Source of the DNA: Podarcis raffonei
Taxonomy: Eukaryota; Chordata; Lepidosauria; Squamata; Lacertidae
DNA: 64,000 nucleotides
Direction of reading: 5' to 3'
Assembly: GCF_027172205.1 (NCBI RefSeq)
Contig: NC_070606.1
Span: 57,812,501 to 57,876,500 of the forward strand
The notes below the pieces were generated by a model. The model was not told the DNA's origin. It made no database searches and saw nothing but the letters and a program-made list of their open reading frames with translations. Below, in pieces: positions 22,561 through 33,375 of this stretch. Position 1 is the stretch's first letter; each line of letters begins with the position of its first letter. Made by a program: the position numbers and the translations under genes.

Positions 22561-23924
22561 TGTTGAAATCCCTTGCAAGTGAACAGCTAACAGTAAACAA
22601 AGATTCAACAGACACACAGATGAGCACCTGCTCTGAACAATTCCATTATTAATGAGAAACTGGTTAGCCAGAAGGTGCTTCTAATGAAATTCAGATGGGA
22701 GGGGGACCACAGGAGCTGCCATCTACTGCTTTCCCACAGATCTTAGGTATCTCTCTCTCTCTTACAGTGGAGAATACTTGTCAGTGGGGTGCAGCAGGGT
22801 AAGATGTTGGAGAGACAAGTGCTAAGAATCCAAAAGCCACAGGAAGCAGCTACTGGTCTGAAACTAATTTAAACAGAGGAGGGATGGGAAATGGCAATTT
22901 GCTGACCTCCCTCCCAAGGATTTCCGATTAATATCTCTATATCTAAGCTGAGGTGCTGAATATGAAGGCAGGGAACTAGTCTACAAGGCAGCCCTATTGT
23001 AATCAAACCCCTGCTTTTTCAACAGAGTTGTGCAACATACGTCACAAGCAGAGAATTGGTACAGTAAGCCTGCAACTTACACACATTCAGCTTTACGCGC
23101 TTGGCAAAATATATATACTTTAAATGGAAAGGGGGTGGAATCCAGAAAAAGGGACTTCGACAATCCTATCCACCATTGCACCCAATGTGTCCTGCTTCTA
23201 CGCGATCTTGGCTTGAGGGTGCGATCCCTGGAACGTAACCCTTGCATAAGTTGCAGGTTTAGCCCCATGTTTCCACAGGGCATTTTTTCCATCACTGAGC
23301 TTTCTATGAAAGGTAGTTTTAAGATCTTATAGTGACTGTTTTAAAGAGACAGGGCCAGAATTGAAGAGAAAACAGAATTGGTTTGGTCTTAGACAACCTG
23401 GATCAGAGGATGTTCATACCATATTAGACCTGCTGAATGATGGGTGATGGAAGAGCAGAAGAGATGGCTCCAGGGGGTCACACAAATATCAAATGATAGT
23501 TCAGCAACACTGGAAATCCCATGAAGTATCTGGTATTGTGGACCTTGCAACTGGCAGCCCATAAGAAGATCCTATCCAGTAAAATGCAAAAGTAAGGAAG
23601 TTTTCATGTGATTTGGAATGGATTCCTAGAACTCTTTGCTGAGTAAGAAGTAGAGCCTATGGTATTAGAAAACGCATCACATAGAGTTCAACCTTTTCCG
23701 TATTGTATCATAATACCAACAGCAAAACCTAATAGGCAGCCGTGCTGACTCTTCTTATGGAAGCCCCACTGTTTTTTGTCTGTTTGTAGCAAGACTTGTT
23801 CTTCTATATGTTTGGCATTTCTGTTCTTTAATAATATGTTAAGCCTACCCATCAGTGAGCTTCAAGGTTGGGCAAGAATTGAACTTTGGACCTCCAGTAC
23901 TAGCCATATACTCTTAACCATGGT
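22561..23924. other. No gene recognised
   Basis: The first part may be further decayed LINE sequence. Open frames at 23030-23332 and on the opposite strand show no known motif. Confidence 0.35.
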
Positions 23925-24020
23925 ATGACTTGCAGGCTTCTCATAGGCACCTAGTTGGCCAATGTTGGGTGAGATGTTAGATAAGGTGGGGCTTTTGGTC
24001 GGATGCAGCAGGTGAGGAAT
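23925..24020 (+). repeat. CR1 3' end fragment
   Basis: GCTTCTCATAGGCACCTAGT, TGGCCAATGTTGGGTGAG and GTCGGATGCAGCAG are a decayed copy of the CR1 3' region seen at 14061 and 20540. Confidence 0.5.
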
Positions 24021-24044
24021 CCCAATTTGGAATGGTTGGAAATC

Positions 24045-24340
24045 TGAAGGAACGTCTCTTCCCATATACTCTTCCCTGGACCATGAGGCTGGTTGGGAAA
24101 GCCCTTCTGGTGGGGTCCTCCTCAGCTGAGATCAGGAGATCTACAACTCAACAAAGGGCCTTCTTGGCAAGAGCACTCCTGTTGTGGAGCACTCTCCCCT
24201 CCCAGACTCATTTGGTTTCTACTTGGTCTATCTTCCAGTGCCAGCTGAAGACCTTCCTCTACTGCCAGGACTTTTGACTTGGGCACATTGAAATGTATTT
24301 TTACTTTTATTAGTTTCTGAATTTGAAAACTGTTGTGACT
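24045..24340 (+). mobile_element. L2-clade LINE, ORF2 C-terminal fragment
   Basis: An open frame reads QQRAFLARALLLWSTLPSQT and then FQCQLKTFLYCQDF. This is the L2 ORF2 ending, usually written RAFSVxAPxLWNALP followed by FKxxLKTxLF. The 3' part (24270 on) runs into A/T-rich 3'UTR. Only the last ~80 codons are present. Confidence 0.7.
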
Positions 24341-25505
24341 CGTCCCATTATCACTAGTCATCAGGGGCAGGACATACTTTTTATATATCTATAAAAAGAA
24401 AATTTGCAATTATGCAATCACCCAATTAAAAATGCATTGCACCTCCTTATAACTGGACAATAGCAGTCAAAGGAAAGCAGTGACCATGTTCAATCTGCCT
24501 GTATGGTAAAGCTTGAAAGCCTGCAGTCCCTTGCACTGCCTGTCCTTTGTCCACGGGAGATATCTGATTTGGGGCACCTTAGTGAGCATCAGGTAGAACA
24601 AGAAACATTTGTCATAGCAGAGATTGGCAGGAAAGGGCCTTAGAGTTTCATGCAGCACCCCAACGTGACCATAAGGCCCTGCCATTCACTCTGTGTCACA
24701 ATTAATGAAAAACAATTAGACACTGTCAACCAGGGCTAAATCTTTCAGACACACAGCCGACCTCTGCCTGGGGTCACATCCAGTATTTCTTCCCCCCAAA
24801 AGACCCTCCATCCCCAATCACCACAGAGCTTTCCCAGTGGTTGGAGAATGACGTTGAGTCATATATTCCCTTCTGCTCAATGGATCTTAGACAATGGCTC
24901 AGTCCTTGCTTTGACTAAAGGGCTCAGAGCTTGGGCTGCAGAACTGTATGTCCCTGATGAGAAGGTATTTCTTCTTGAGGGCTCTTACAAAACTAAGGCC
25001 CTTTCGGGTGCCCAGAATTTTAGTCAATCAAAGCAGACTAATTAAGATGGGAAAGAATAAAATCTCCTCTCCTCCCTGCCAACATCCGGAGTGTTCGTTC
25101 CTTTGGCCAACACATTTATTCCGAGGGTCGTGACCTTTGGGGGGAGATCACAAATGGGCATTGGGAGGTTGTGACCCTTTCTAAGCAGAGAGGGAAGGAG
25201 TGAGCAGCTATCCCCATCTATTTCCTTTGGTGGTATGGGGTCGCCGGCTGGGAAGGGTCAAGCACTGTAGGATTAGTTCTTTCATCTAGGCCACCCATTA
25301 AAAATCCCAGATCATTAGCAACACATTAATGCTGTCTCAGAAAAAAAGGGTTGATCCCCCATTACCCAATACTGCCTCTCAGCAGAGCAATGAAGCCAGT
25401 TGCTTCACAAATTCCCCGAGGACACTGGGATGGCTGCAAGGAGCTCTAGAATTGATCCTCCATTCTTCCTAAACCGAGCTGCACCCAATTTTTCCTGGAA
25501 CTCAG
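24341..25505. other. No gene recognised
   Basis: No splice-flanked coding exon or nameable repeat is visible. Confidence 0.4.
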
Positions 25506-25735
25506 AAAGTTGACTCATAGTAAGATGCCTTATAGCAAGTTAGATTTTTCTCCATCTAGCTCAGCATTGTTTGCACAGAAAGGGAGTAGTTCTCCAGGCT
25601 TTCAGGTGGGAGTCTCTCCCAGCCGTATCTGGATATATAAATTCAATTAATAACAGCAACACTGCTAGGGATTGAACCTGAGACCTGTTGCATGCATGAC
25701 AGGTGCTCTGCCATAAGATAGGTCCTTCCTCCATT
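25506..25735 (-). repeat. tRNA-derived SINE, reverse orientation (family with GAGCACCTGYC)
   Basis: On the plus strand the right end GGGATTGAACCTGAGACC and GCATGACAGGTGCTCTGCC is the reverse complement of a tRNA-like head with A and B boxes (GAGCACCTGTC, GGTTCAATCCC). The left part TCCATCTAGCTCAGCATTG and CAGGCTTTCAGGTGGGAGTC is the body. A plus-strand relative is at 28520-28705. A short A/T-rich stretch near 25640 is extra. Confidence 0.7.
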
Positions 25736-26454
25736 CAACTAATTGAAACATTTCAACTCATACCCAACCCTACAGATCATTTTCCAGCCATTGATTATTA
25801 GAGCTCATAATGGGTAGGTGGGTGACTATGTCAGTTATCTTGCTATAGCTACTATGACACATTGATGGCTACAAAGAAGAAAATGCACAGCTTGCCGAAT
25901 GATCTTTTGTTGTTTCCCCAATATGTTAGGGGAAAGGCATTAAAGTGGTCATGGCTATAGGCCGGGGTTGGGCAGAAGGTAGATCAGGATCTACTGGTAA
26001 CTCTCCATGTGATCTGCATTAGATAATCAAGAATTCTGACTCCCAATTGTTTGGCAATGGCAACAACTAAATGGCTCTTTCTTTCAAATCAAATTAAGAA
26101 CACTTGGGTTAACCAGGAATGGATTTTGCTGCAGGAGAACTGTGAGTTCAGCTGGTACTCAAAACAAATCCCTGTGCTCAGCAGCTACTTCAAAGTACCC
26201 TATTCTTTCATCTTAAGTGTATGTCTTTTACACCTGGCCCCAGGTGGCAGATCTTGAGGTTCAAGTCAAACACAAAAGTCTGAAGTCTGGCCTCCCCTCT
26301 AAAGGCTTTTAAGTCCTTTCCAGCTCCACTACCCAATACCTTTTTAAAAAGCAGAGGGGCACCCAAGGACATACAGCATGCAAAGTATTGCCATGTTCAA
26401 CCTTCAAACCCAGAAGGAAATTCAACTAATGGGATTTAGTTCTCTAGCACTTCT

Positions 26455-26600
26455 CAGAGTGTGCAATGCTCTGCAGCTCTTGCCTCATTTATCCTCCCAG
26501 CAAGCCTGAAAGGTAGGTTAGGCTGAGAGCACACACACCTTGCTCAAGGCCACCCACTGAGCTTCAAAGCCCAGAATAGCTTTGCTTGAACCAGATGCTC
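26455..26600 (-). repeat. MIR-like CORE-SINE relic, reverse orientation
   Basis: CCTCCCAGCAAGCCTGAAAG, GTAGGTTAGGCTGAGAG and CTCAAGGCCACCCACTGAGC follow the order of an antisense MIR-type tRNA-derived SINE. A related copy is at 30090-30215. Old and diverged. Confidence 0.5.
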
Positions 26601-26794
26601 TTTCCATGGCAGAATGCAGGCTGGTGAGCTGATTTGAGGCTTTGTAGTTCATTCATTGATATTACATTGTCCTAATGGAAGGCCACAAAGAACCTCCCTG
26701 GATTTAAGGGAGCTTTCCCCCCACAGACTTACCGTATTTTTCAGTGTATTAGACGAGGTTTTTTGACTAAAAAATTGTGTCAAAAAACTGGGGT

Positions 26795-27700
26795 CATGAG
26801 TCCCGGCTTCATGAGGGAGCCCTCGCTTGTGTGAGGTAGCGACGCTTGAGAGGAGGCGATGCCATGGCAGCCCCCACACAGCCCTGGAGCCCTGAGGAGC
26901 TCCGCGGAGACACTCTGCCCAGGGAGGAGATTGTCTGCTTCCTGCAGGAGCAGGCGGTGGACAAGTTCCTGTCAGAGCACAAACTACTAGGACAGATAAA
27001 AAATGTGGCCAAGACAGCCAGTAAGGAGCAGCTGATCATAACAAGCTCTTTGAACCAAGAGAGTTAAGGGTACTGAGAGTCCAGAGCATGTAGCAGAACA
27101 AGTGAAAAATGTCAAGATTGATGAGGAGAAGCCCAAGGAGACAAAGCCTGAGGAAGCTGTGGATGAGGGCCCCCCAAAATATTCAAAGTCAGTACTGAAG
27201 AAGGGGGATAAAATCAACTTTCCCAAAAAGGGCGATGTCATTCACTGTTGGTATGCAGGGAAGCTGCAAGGTGGAACAGTCTTCGATAGTAATATTCAGA
27301 CAAGTTCAAAGAAAAAGAAAGCTGCAAAACCACTGAGCTTCAGTCAGCGTTGGAAAAATGATACAAGGCTAGGACGAAGCTCTGCTGACCATGAGCAAAG
27401 GGGAGACTGCTCACCTGGAAATCAAACCAGAATGGGCTTATGGGAAGAAAGGGCAGCTGGATACCAAAATTCCACCAAATGCAAAACTTTTATTTGAAGT
27501 GGAACTGGTGGATATTGAATGATGGGTTGCTCCTCCTGGCCCCCCATCTTTGAAAACTGTGAAGATGCTCTTGGAAGTCCAGGAAATGTGTTTGTGGTCT
27601 TGTTTCTCACACAGCAAGGGTGTGTGTGGGGGGGAGCTTTTTTCCAGTTGCTGTGTACAGCATCACTTTAATTAAAGACTAGTTTATTTATTTATTTTTT
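26795..27700 (+). pseudogene. FKBP3: FKBP3 (FKBP25) processed retropseudogene
   Basis: An intronless copy of FKBP3, a nuclear peptidyl-prolyl isomerase with an N-terminal basic helical domain and a C-terminal FKBP domain. Coding relic 26864-27522: N-terminal EHKLLGQIKNVAKTASKEQL, linker DEEKPKETKPEEAVDEGPPK, FKBP start VLKKGDKINFPKKGDVIHCW, end FEVELVDIE then stop. At least two frame disruptions occur, near 27045-27065 and near 27345, and the tryptophan codon of the FKBP GWDEALL block is TAG. Part of the 5'UTR and a 3'UTR with ATTAAA are included. The 12-bp direct repeat AAAAACTGGGGT (26783-26794 and 27701-27712) flanks the copy. No long A tail is left. Not expected to encode a working protein. 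Confidence 0.95.
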
Positions 27701-27721
27701 AAAAACTGGGGTTGTCCAATA

Positions 27722-27965
27722 CACAGGTAGTGGCATGGGGGGGGGGGGGAATGGCACGGCCGCCAGTTGGCAGGAGCTCAACTTCCCCCAATGCTGCAGC
27801 GAGCGGGAAACAATCTAGGGAGTGTTACCCTGCCCACAGGTGCGTGGGGGGGGGGGGAGAGAAGCTGCATGCTGCCAGGGAGCGCAACTTCCCCGATGCC
27901 ACTGTGCACAGGAAATGATCAAGGGAGTGTTTCCTACCTGCAGCTGCATGGGGGGAGAAGCTCAA
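27722..27965. repeat. Tandem repeat of ~105-120 bp units with G runs
   Basis: Two near-full units and a partial third each start with a GCATGGGGGGG/GCGTGGGGGGG run. They share CAACTTCCCC, a GGAAAYRATC block and AGGGAGTGTT (first unit about 27722-27840, second 27841-27945). It lies inside the inverted-repeat transposon. Confidence 0.7.
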
Positions 27966-28519
27966 CAGCTTTGGGCCATCTCTCCTCATTTTCTTAAAAC
28001 TTGAGTCCCCCAAAATATACATCTTATACATGGGGACGACTTATAGACGGAAAAGTACGGTACTCACTCATCTTATGGGTCTGGGTTATGCAATACTACA
28101 GCCATAGAGCTCATACAACATCCCACCAAACCATTTCTTGCTGTTCGCCTCATCATTACTGTGTGTATAAAAAGTGTCCAGGGATGGTCACAGGGCCTGA
28201 ATTGAATACAAAGCCATGTGGATCCATTGCTTATGCAGACTGTTGATTTATTTTTCAAGTAAGTGGTATATAAATCTTGCTAAATACAATAGAATAAACC
28301 AGGAGCACACCAAATCCACACATCAACAAGCCTGCTAGCTGGGGGAGGGCAGAATTCTATAGGCCGTTCCTTAAGAAGCCTGTGATCCATCCTCTTGACA
28401 TAGAAAGCCAGGTGCTTGTGGAGACCTGATCAGGTGCTATTAAGGCCCACAGACCCCCTGTCTTCCATCAGTCTGGGCACTGCATAATGGGGGCAGGGGG
28501 AGGGGCTTGAGTGAGGTGG

Positions 28520-28705
28520 CTAAGGGCCATAGCTAAGTGACAAAGAATCTGGTTTAAATGCGAAAGACTCCAGGTTCCATCCCCAGCATCTCCAGGTAAG
28601 GCTGGGAGAGACCAGTGCCGGAAATCCTGGGGGCTGCTGCCAGTCCGTGTGGGCAATACAGAGCTAGACAGGTCTGACTCACTGCAAGGCAGGTCATGTT
28701 CCATA
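28520..28705 (+). repeat. tRNA-derived SINE (same family as 25506-25735)
   Basis: A decayed A box region (ATAGCTAAGTGACAAAGAA) and B box (GGTTCCATCCCC at 28573-28584) precede the body GGTAAGGCTGGGAGAGACC and CTGCTGCCAGTCCGTGTGGG. The end GAGCTAGACAGGTCTGACTC resembles a CR1-type tail. Confidence 0.7.
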
Positions 28706-29068
28706 CCTCCAGGTTTCTGGCTTACGGTCAACCTGCTCACAGCCTGTCTGCTACTGACCTGTCAGCCTGTCTCATCCCCCACCTGCCATTATGATCTCTT
28801 GCCTGATATCTGACAGGCACCCTGCAGGGAGTTGTCTGCAGTGCAAACGGCTCCAGGTGATACTGCAGAGGAAGGCCCAGGTTTCTTGCCCATCTTTCTC
28901 CCTTCTTTTTCACACGCCTGCACCTTCAAAATTCCAAGCTGCTTTCCAATAACCCAAATTAACTCGAGTTTAGGTTTAACCTCTATGTTAATTAGAGAAT
29001 GCTTGCTAAGCTCATTGAAGATAAAAAGGGGCTAAGAAAAATTCTCAGTATAAAATCCAAGGGAAAGC

Positions 29069-29098
29069 AAAACGAGGGAGGGAGGGAGGGAGGGAAGA
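29069..29098. repeat. (GGGA)n simple repeat
   Basis: About six GGGA units in a purine-only stretch. Confidence 0.9.
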
Positions 29099-29297
29099 AG
29101 GCTAAGTTAGGAGAAAAAGTAACAATGAAGTCAGCTTCGTGATCAGAGAAAGACTGGGGAGGAACCAGAGGTCATTGTGTAGAGAGCAGGCGTTCGGCCT
29201 GAAGAAGGGCTAAGGTTCAAGCCAGGGCATCTCCAGTTATAAGAATCAGGTAGCAAGTGCCCAAGGCCCTGGAAAGCAATCTTGGGTTTGCCTAGAT

Positions 29298-29433
29298 CAG
29301 TCATCCCCAACCTGCGGCCCTCCAGATGTTTCGGCCTACAACTCCCATGATCCCTAGCTAACAGGACCAGTGGTCAGGGATGATGGGAATTGTAGTCCAA
29401 AACATCCGGAGGGCCGAAGGTTGGGGATGCCTA
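29298..29433. mobile_element. hAT-like palindromic MITE with perfect 8-bp duplication
   Basis: Terminal inverted repeats: left CAGTCATCCCCAACCTGCGG, right end reverse-complementing to TAGGCATCCCCAACCTTCGG. The flanks are an exact 8-bp duplication GCCTAGAT (29290-29297 and 29434-29441), diagnostic of the hAT superfamily. Both arms carry ACTCCCATGATCC or ATGATGGGAATTGTAGT. Non-coding, moved by a transposase made elsewhere. Confidence 0.92.
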
Positions 29434-29769
29434 GCCTAGATGGACAAATAGCCTGGCCTGTAATGCATTAGTTTCTTATCCACCTATGTACTCTATGTCT
29501 CCTCCTCTCATAGATGTGGCTTGCTCTGTCCATCTCAGAGAGCTAGAAGATATTCTGGGCCTCTTCACTAAGGTCAGATCCGCATCAATCTTTCAAAGCA
29601 AATGGCTTCTCCCAAAGAATCCCAGGAACAGTAGTTTCCCCCTCATGAGCACCCTCAACAAACCACAGTTCCCAAAGTCCTTTGGAAGCAGCCATTGCCT
29701 TGACTGTATGGTGTAGGTGAGCTCGTGGTAGTTGTAGGAAGAAGGTGTATTTCCTGACACAGAACCAAG

Positions 29770-29855
29770 GACACTGAGTTGTGTCAAGGCTGGCCCACCC
29801 ATTAGGCAAGGTAGGGAATTGCCTTGGGTGGCAGGATCCACAACAGCAGCAGATT
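29770..29855. repeat. Fragment of CAGGGCCGGC-type element
   Basis: AAGGCTGGCCCACCCATTAG and GGCAAGGTAGGGAATTGCCT resemble one end of the family at 855 and 3704. Confidence 0.35.
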
Positions 29856-30071
29856 CCAATGTAAATCCTTATCTCCCCCCCCCCCAGTGATGTAGATCTT
29901 CACTCACCTGTTCTTCCCTGGCATTTTGTGGTGCTGATGCTGCTAGACTGTCATGCACTTTTATCAAGTTACAGCACATGCAATTTTTCTGAGAGTCACT
30001 GAATACTGCATCCAACAGTGTTGCGACAATAGCCTGCAAACTGATATGTGCAGGGCTTTCAGGGCGTTTCT

Positions 30072-30215
30072 CGTGGATATATATCTATATCTATATATAT
30101 ATATCCCACCTTTCCTTTCCTCCGAGGAACCCAAGGTCACTCAGTGAGCTTTATGTCTGAGTCAGGATTTGAACCCTGGTGTGCCAAGTCCTAGTCCCAA
30201 CACGCTAACCAAAGA
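30072..30215 (-). repeat. (TA)n tract plus MIR-like CORE-SINE relic
   Basis: A TATATC/TATA tract (30077-30104) is followed by CCCACCTTTCCTTTCCTCC. CCCAAGGTCACTCAGTGAGC, GATTTGAACCCTGGTGTGCC and CACGCTAACCAAAGAGGC then give the antisense tRNA-like head of a MIR-type SINE. Confidence 0.55.
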
Positions 30216-31640
30216 GGCCCCAATGATCCCAACATGTTTTCAGCCAGCCTGGGGCTGTGAAAATGACTTGCCTGTGGATAATTATTTCCCCCACAGCCAG
30301 TCTGTTTATTAGACCTTCATAACTCAAAAGAAAGATCTTTAATCTCTCTTTCTTTCTTAAGCAGGACTGTGACTCTGACCTGGAGAGGGTGGGTGGGAGG
30401 TGAGAAAGAGAGAAACTGCTGTGTTTTTATTTAAACAGAAGAATCTACACGTTAAAGCTCCTAATAGGTTTCAGGCTAGCCAAAGCAGGAAACCAAAGAC
30501 TGTGTGGGGGCCAAGTGAATGCTTATAGCAAGTTCCAGGAAGTGTTACTTAGTAATCTGGCTAAGCCCTCACAAACACAACTTGTGTAGGCAGAGTTGAG
30601 AAAACAGCCACGCGGCACAGGCAGTCAGGCTAGGGAGAGAGCAGGGAACCAAGTGAATGAGAATCTAGCAAATGCGGATGAACAGCTGATGAACCTGGGT
30701 CCCAAGATACCAGCAGAATGATGATATTCAGGGAAGGCTCCTCCCAGTAAAATGGTGTTGTGGAGACGACAGGAATGCCTAAGCTCCTGCACTAACACCT
30801 GCCCTTTAAAAGCCGCATGCAGCACCTTTATCCGGCATGGCTTGTTGCACATAGCCAAACATAGCAGTAAACACGAAGGCTAGAAACACACTTCTCAGGG
30901 ATTAGCTTGCAAGGCACCAGAAAACTAGGGTCCATTCACAGGTAGCTACCATAATCAGAGCACAATGAGATTTGTGTGCCAAAATATGCAAAAAAACAAA
31001 ACAAAACAAAACTGTGCAATGCAGCATTTATTTTGCAGAGCACATTTGCTTCCAAGATCTAGAATTCAAATACTTTAAAAAAAACAACAACACAAATGAG
31101 AATAAAGAACACTGTGGGGGTCACATGAGGTGGCCACTTACCGTGGGGGTGGCACTTACAGCGGTGCCTGCAGCTCGCCTGAGCCACGCATCTCTCCTGG
31201 GAGTGACACGGTGGCTTAGGCACCTACAGGCACCATGTTGTCCGAAAGGCAGTGTGGGGCTTGTGTCCGTTCGCTGCCTCCCCCTCAGCCACCCTGCAGT
31301 GCCCCATGCCCCGGCTCGCCCTGCCCCCAAGCCCTGATAAGGAAGGAGAACAGGATATGAAAACAGGGGGCAGGCCATTGGAGCAGATAGTAAGGCATGC
31401 AGGCAGTTCAGGAGCTGTACCCAGTATCCTCCAGGCTGTGACCGGCAGAACGTTAGTCTGGTCTTGCCTTTTCACTGCACAAGGAGAGGGGTCTGGCTCA
31501 ATTAACCGGGTTCAGTTTCCTCCATTTGCAAGATACAGAATAAGGCAGAGGGAAATGGGAGGAAAACAGTCTTTTATTTTTTAATTGGAAAATCTCCACC
31601 TCTGCAAGAAAGTTTGGCTCTAAAGGAGGCATACTTTTTT
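30216..31640. other. No gene recognised
   Basis: No splice-flanked exon. Overlapping open frames around 31121-31584 lie in a GC-richer stretch that may include another CAGGGCCGGC-type relic (31110-31260). No domain seen. Confidence 0.35.
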
Positions 31641-31644
31641 GGGG

Positions 31645-31740
31645 TATCTTTGTTGGATGCTGCCCATAGTGGCTGGGGCAACCCAGTCCAGTTAGATGGG
31701 CAAGGTATAAAATAAATTAGTAGTATACTATTATTATAAA
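31645..31740 (+). repeat. L2-type LINE 3' tail
   Basis: GATGCTGCCCATAGTGGCTG, GGGCAACCCAGTCCAG, GATGGGCAAGGTATAAAAT and then an ATT-rich tail is a widespread reptile LINE 3' end. Confidence 0.65.
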
Positions 31741-32158
31741 GTGCAGGTTTGATCTATAAAGGCTTAAACGGTTCAAGGCCGCAATACCTCAAGGACTGCC
31801 TCTCTCCATATAATGATAGGACTGGACCCTTTGACCATCACCTGAGGCCCTTATTTGTGTGTCCCCTCCACAAGAGGTCCAGAGGGTGGCAACACGAGAA
31901 CTGGCCTTTTCTGCAGTGGCTCCCGGCTTGTGGAATGCTCTCCCCAGAGAGCTCACCTGGTGCCTTCATTACGTATCTTTAGGTACTAGGCGAAAGCATT
32001 CCTCAAGCAGGCCTTTGACTGATTAAACAAACTATGGCTTTTAAAACTGTGTGTGTGTGTAGTGGGTATACTGTTACACATTTTTGTGTTTTTATACTGT
32101 AAACCGCCCTGTGATCCTCTGATGAAGGATAGTAGATACATTTAATAAATAATAACTA
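31741..32158 (+). mobile_element. L2-clade LINE, ORF2 C-terminus and 3' end
   Basis: The reading frame gives GLNGSRPQYLKDCLSPYNDR (L2: RPxYLxDxLxPY). After a frame change comes the LWNALP-type block (nucleotides TGTGGAATGCTCTCCCC at 31930). The 3' end TACTGTAAACCGCCCTGTGA, then AATAAATAATAA, is the typical tail. The same tail, inverted, is at 43145-43220. Several indels; old. Confidence 0.8.
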
Positions 32159-33159
32159 CTGGTTACACGTATTTCTGGGCAACTTAATCTGCAGCACAAG
32201 CCCCTTCCTGCTTTTTCCTTAGCTCATGCAGACACTAATGCCAACAGAGTTGGGAGATCAGTTATTTAAATCTTAGCATTCACTCTCCGCACAGCATCCT
32301 TGATGCATCTTCAAAGTTCAAAAACCAAGTTGTTTCATATTGCCCAATGTTAAGGCTGACCAGATGCCGAAGGGCACTTCCAGATACATGTTTTGCAGAA
32401 GACTACAACAGCCTGCCACCATTGGACCAGATGGGACTAGTAGGATCACACAGCTACTATACTAGTAGCAACTCCTTGTGCTCCCCCCCTTTAGATCCTT
32501 TGTGGTTTGCTTCTCTCATTGCTGCTAGGATCAATGCCTGGGAGTGCATTACCTTATTTTTTCCTTGTTTCAGTTGCTTCAGAGCAAAAAAAATTGCAGA
32601 CTGAGCAGCTCAGCTTTTGCAAAGCATGTCTGAACTTTACAACGATGGTAAGGAAATCGGTGGCAATAAAAACATTCTGCAGCCCTTTAGAAGAAACAAT
32701 CAAAAACTAGAATTCACTCTGGGATAGTAGAAAAGATTTGGAAGTGGTAGGGAAACAGTGTCAGCCCCATTATTAGTTGACTGCTGCCTAAAGAGGTAAA
32801 TGTTGGCTGGTCTGCAAGAGCAAGCCCATAGCTGCCTGTATGCTGCAGGCGTATGCCTCCTCCAGCCTCAGTGGATATTTAGCATTCAGCCCAACCTCAA
32901 AGCAGTTGAAATATTAACTTTGTGCCATAGGCCAGATGCGCGTTGCCTGAGGGTGGTGAGCACAGAACTCTTTCTAAATGGCTGAGTAAATCAATGCCCC
33001 ATTCTTGCTGGTATTCTGTACCTCCCACACCCATGTAGATATACTCTTAATCTGTATGCACCTACTATCTTGTGTGTCAGCAAGATCTAACTTTTTGTAT
33101 CATATGAGAATGCCCTATATGCATTCAACACAAAAAGAAATTCCAAATTCTGCACTGGG
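32159..33159. other. No gene recognised
   Basis: No splice-flanked coding exon or nameable repeat. Confidence 0.4.
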
Positions 33160-33375
33160 TGAGGAACTGGTGACCCTCCAGATGTTAAAGCATAAATCTG
33201 TAATGTATGCTTTAATGTATGCTTTGCAAGGGGTTGGACCAGATGATCCTCAGGGTCCCTTCCAATTCTACAGTTTTATAGACCTGTGACTACCAACTTC
33301 CATCAGCTCCATCAATGCTCAGGGATGATGGTGTCTGTAGTCCAGCATCAATCATTTGGAAGCCCTAGGTTACCC
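33160..33375 (+). repeat. hAT-like palindrome interrupted by CR1-tailed SINE fragment
   Basis: The left arm GTGAGGAACTGGTGACCCTC and CAGATGTTA stops near 33188. The rest of the family core (CAACTTCCATCAGCTCCATC, then GATGATGGTGTCTGTAGTCC) resumes near 33292. The intervening ~100 bp ends GGGTTGGACCAGATGATCC and GGTCCCTTCCAATTCTACAG, the CR1-type 3' tail used by the SINEs at 60224 and 61669. The SINE fragment is therefore younger than the palindrome. Confidence 0.65.

Larger units (their letters stand above)
26730..28062. mobile_element. Short inverted-repeat DNA transposon split by FKBP3 retrocopy
   Basis: The left end TACCGTATTTTTCAGTGTAT (26730) and the right end, reverse-complementing to TACCGTACTTTTCCGTCTAT (28062), form terminal inverted repeats of about 25 bp. 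The TA at each outer end would suit a Tc1/mariner-type target duplication. After removing the retrocopy the element is about 430 bp and has no coding capacity. Its right half holds a G-run-rich tandem repeat. Confidence 0.75.

Noticed and set aside
26864-27522. Functional FKBP3 gene
   Set aside because: No introns, flanking 12-bp direct repeat, frame disruptions and a stop in place of the conserved tryptophan show a retrocopy.
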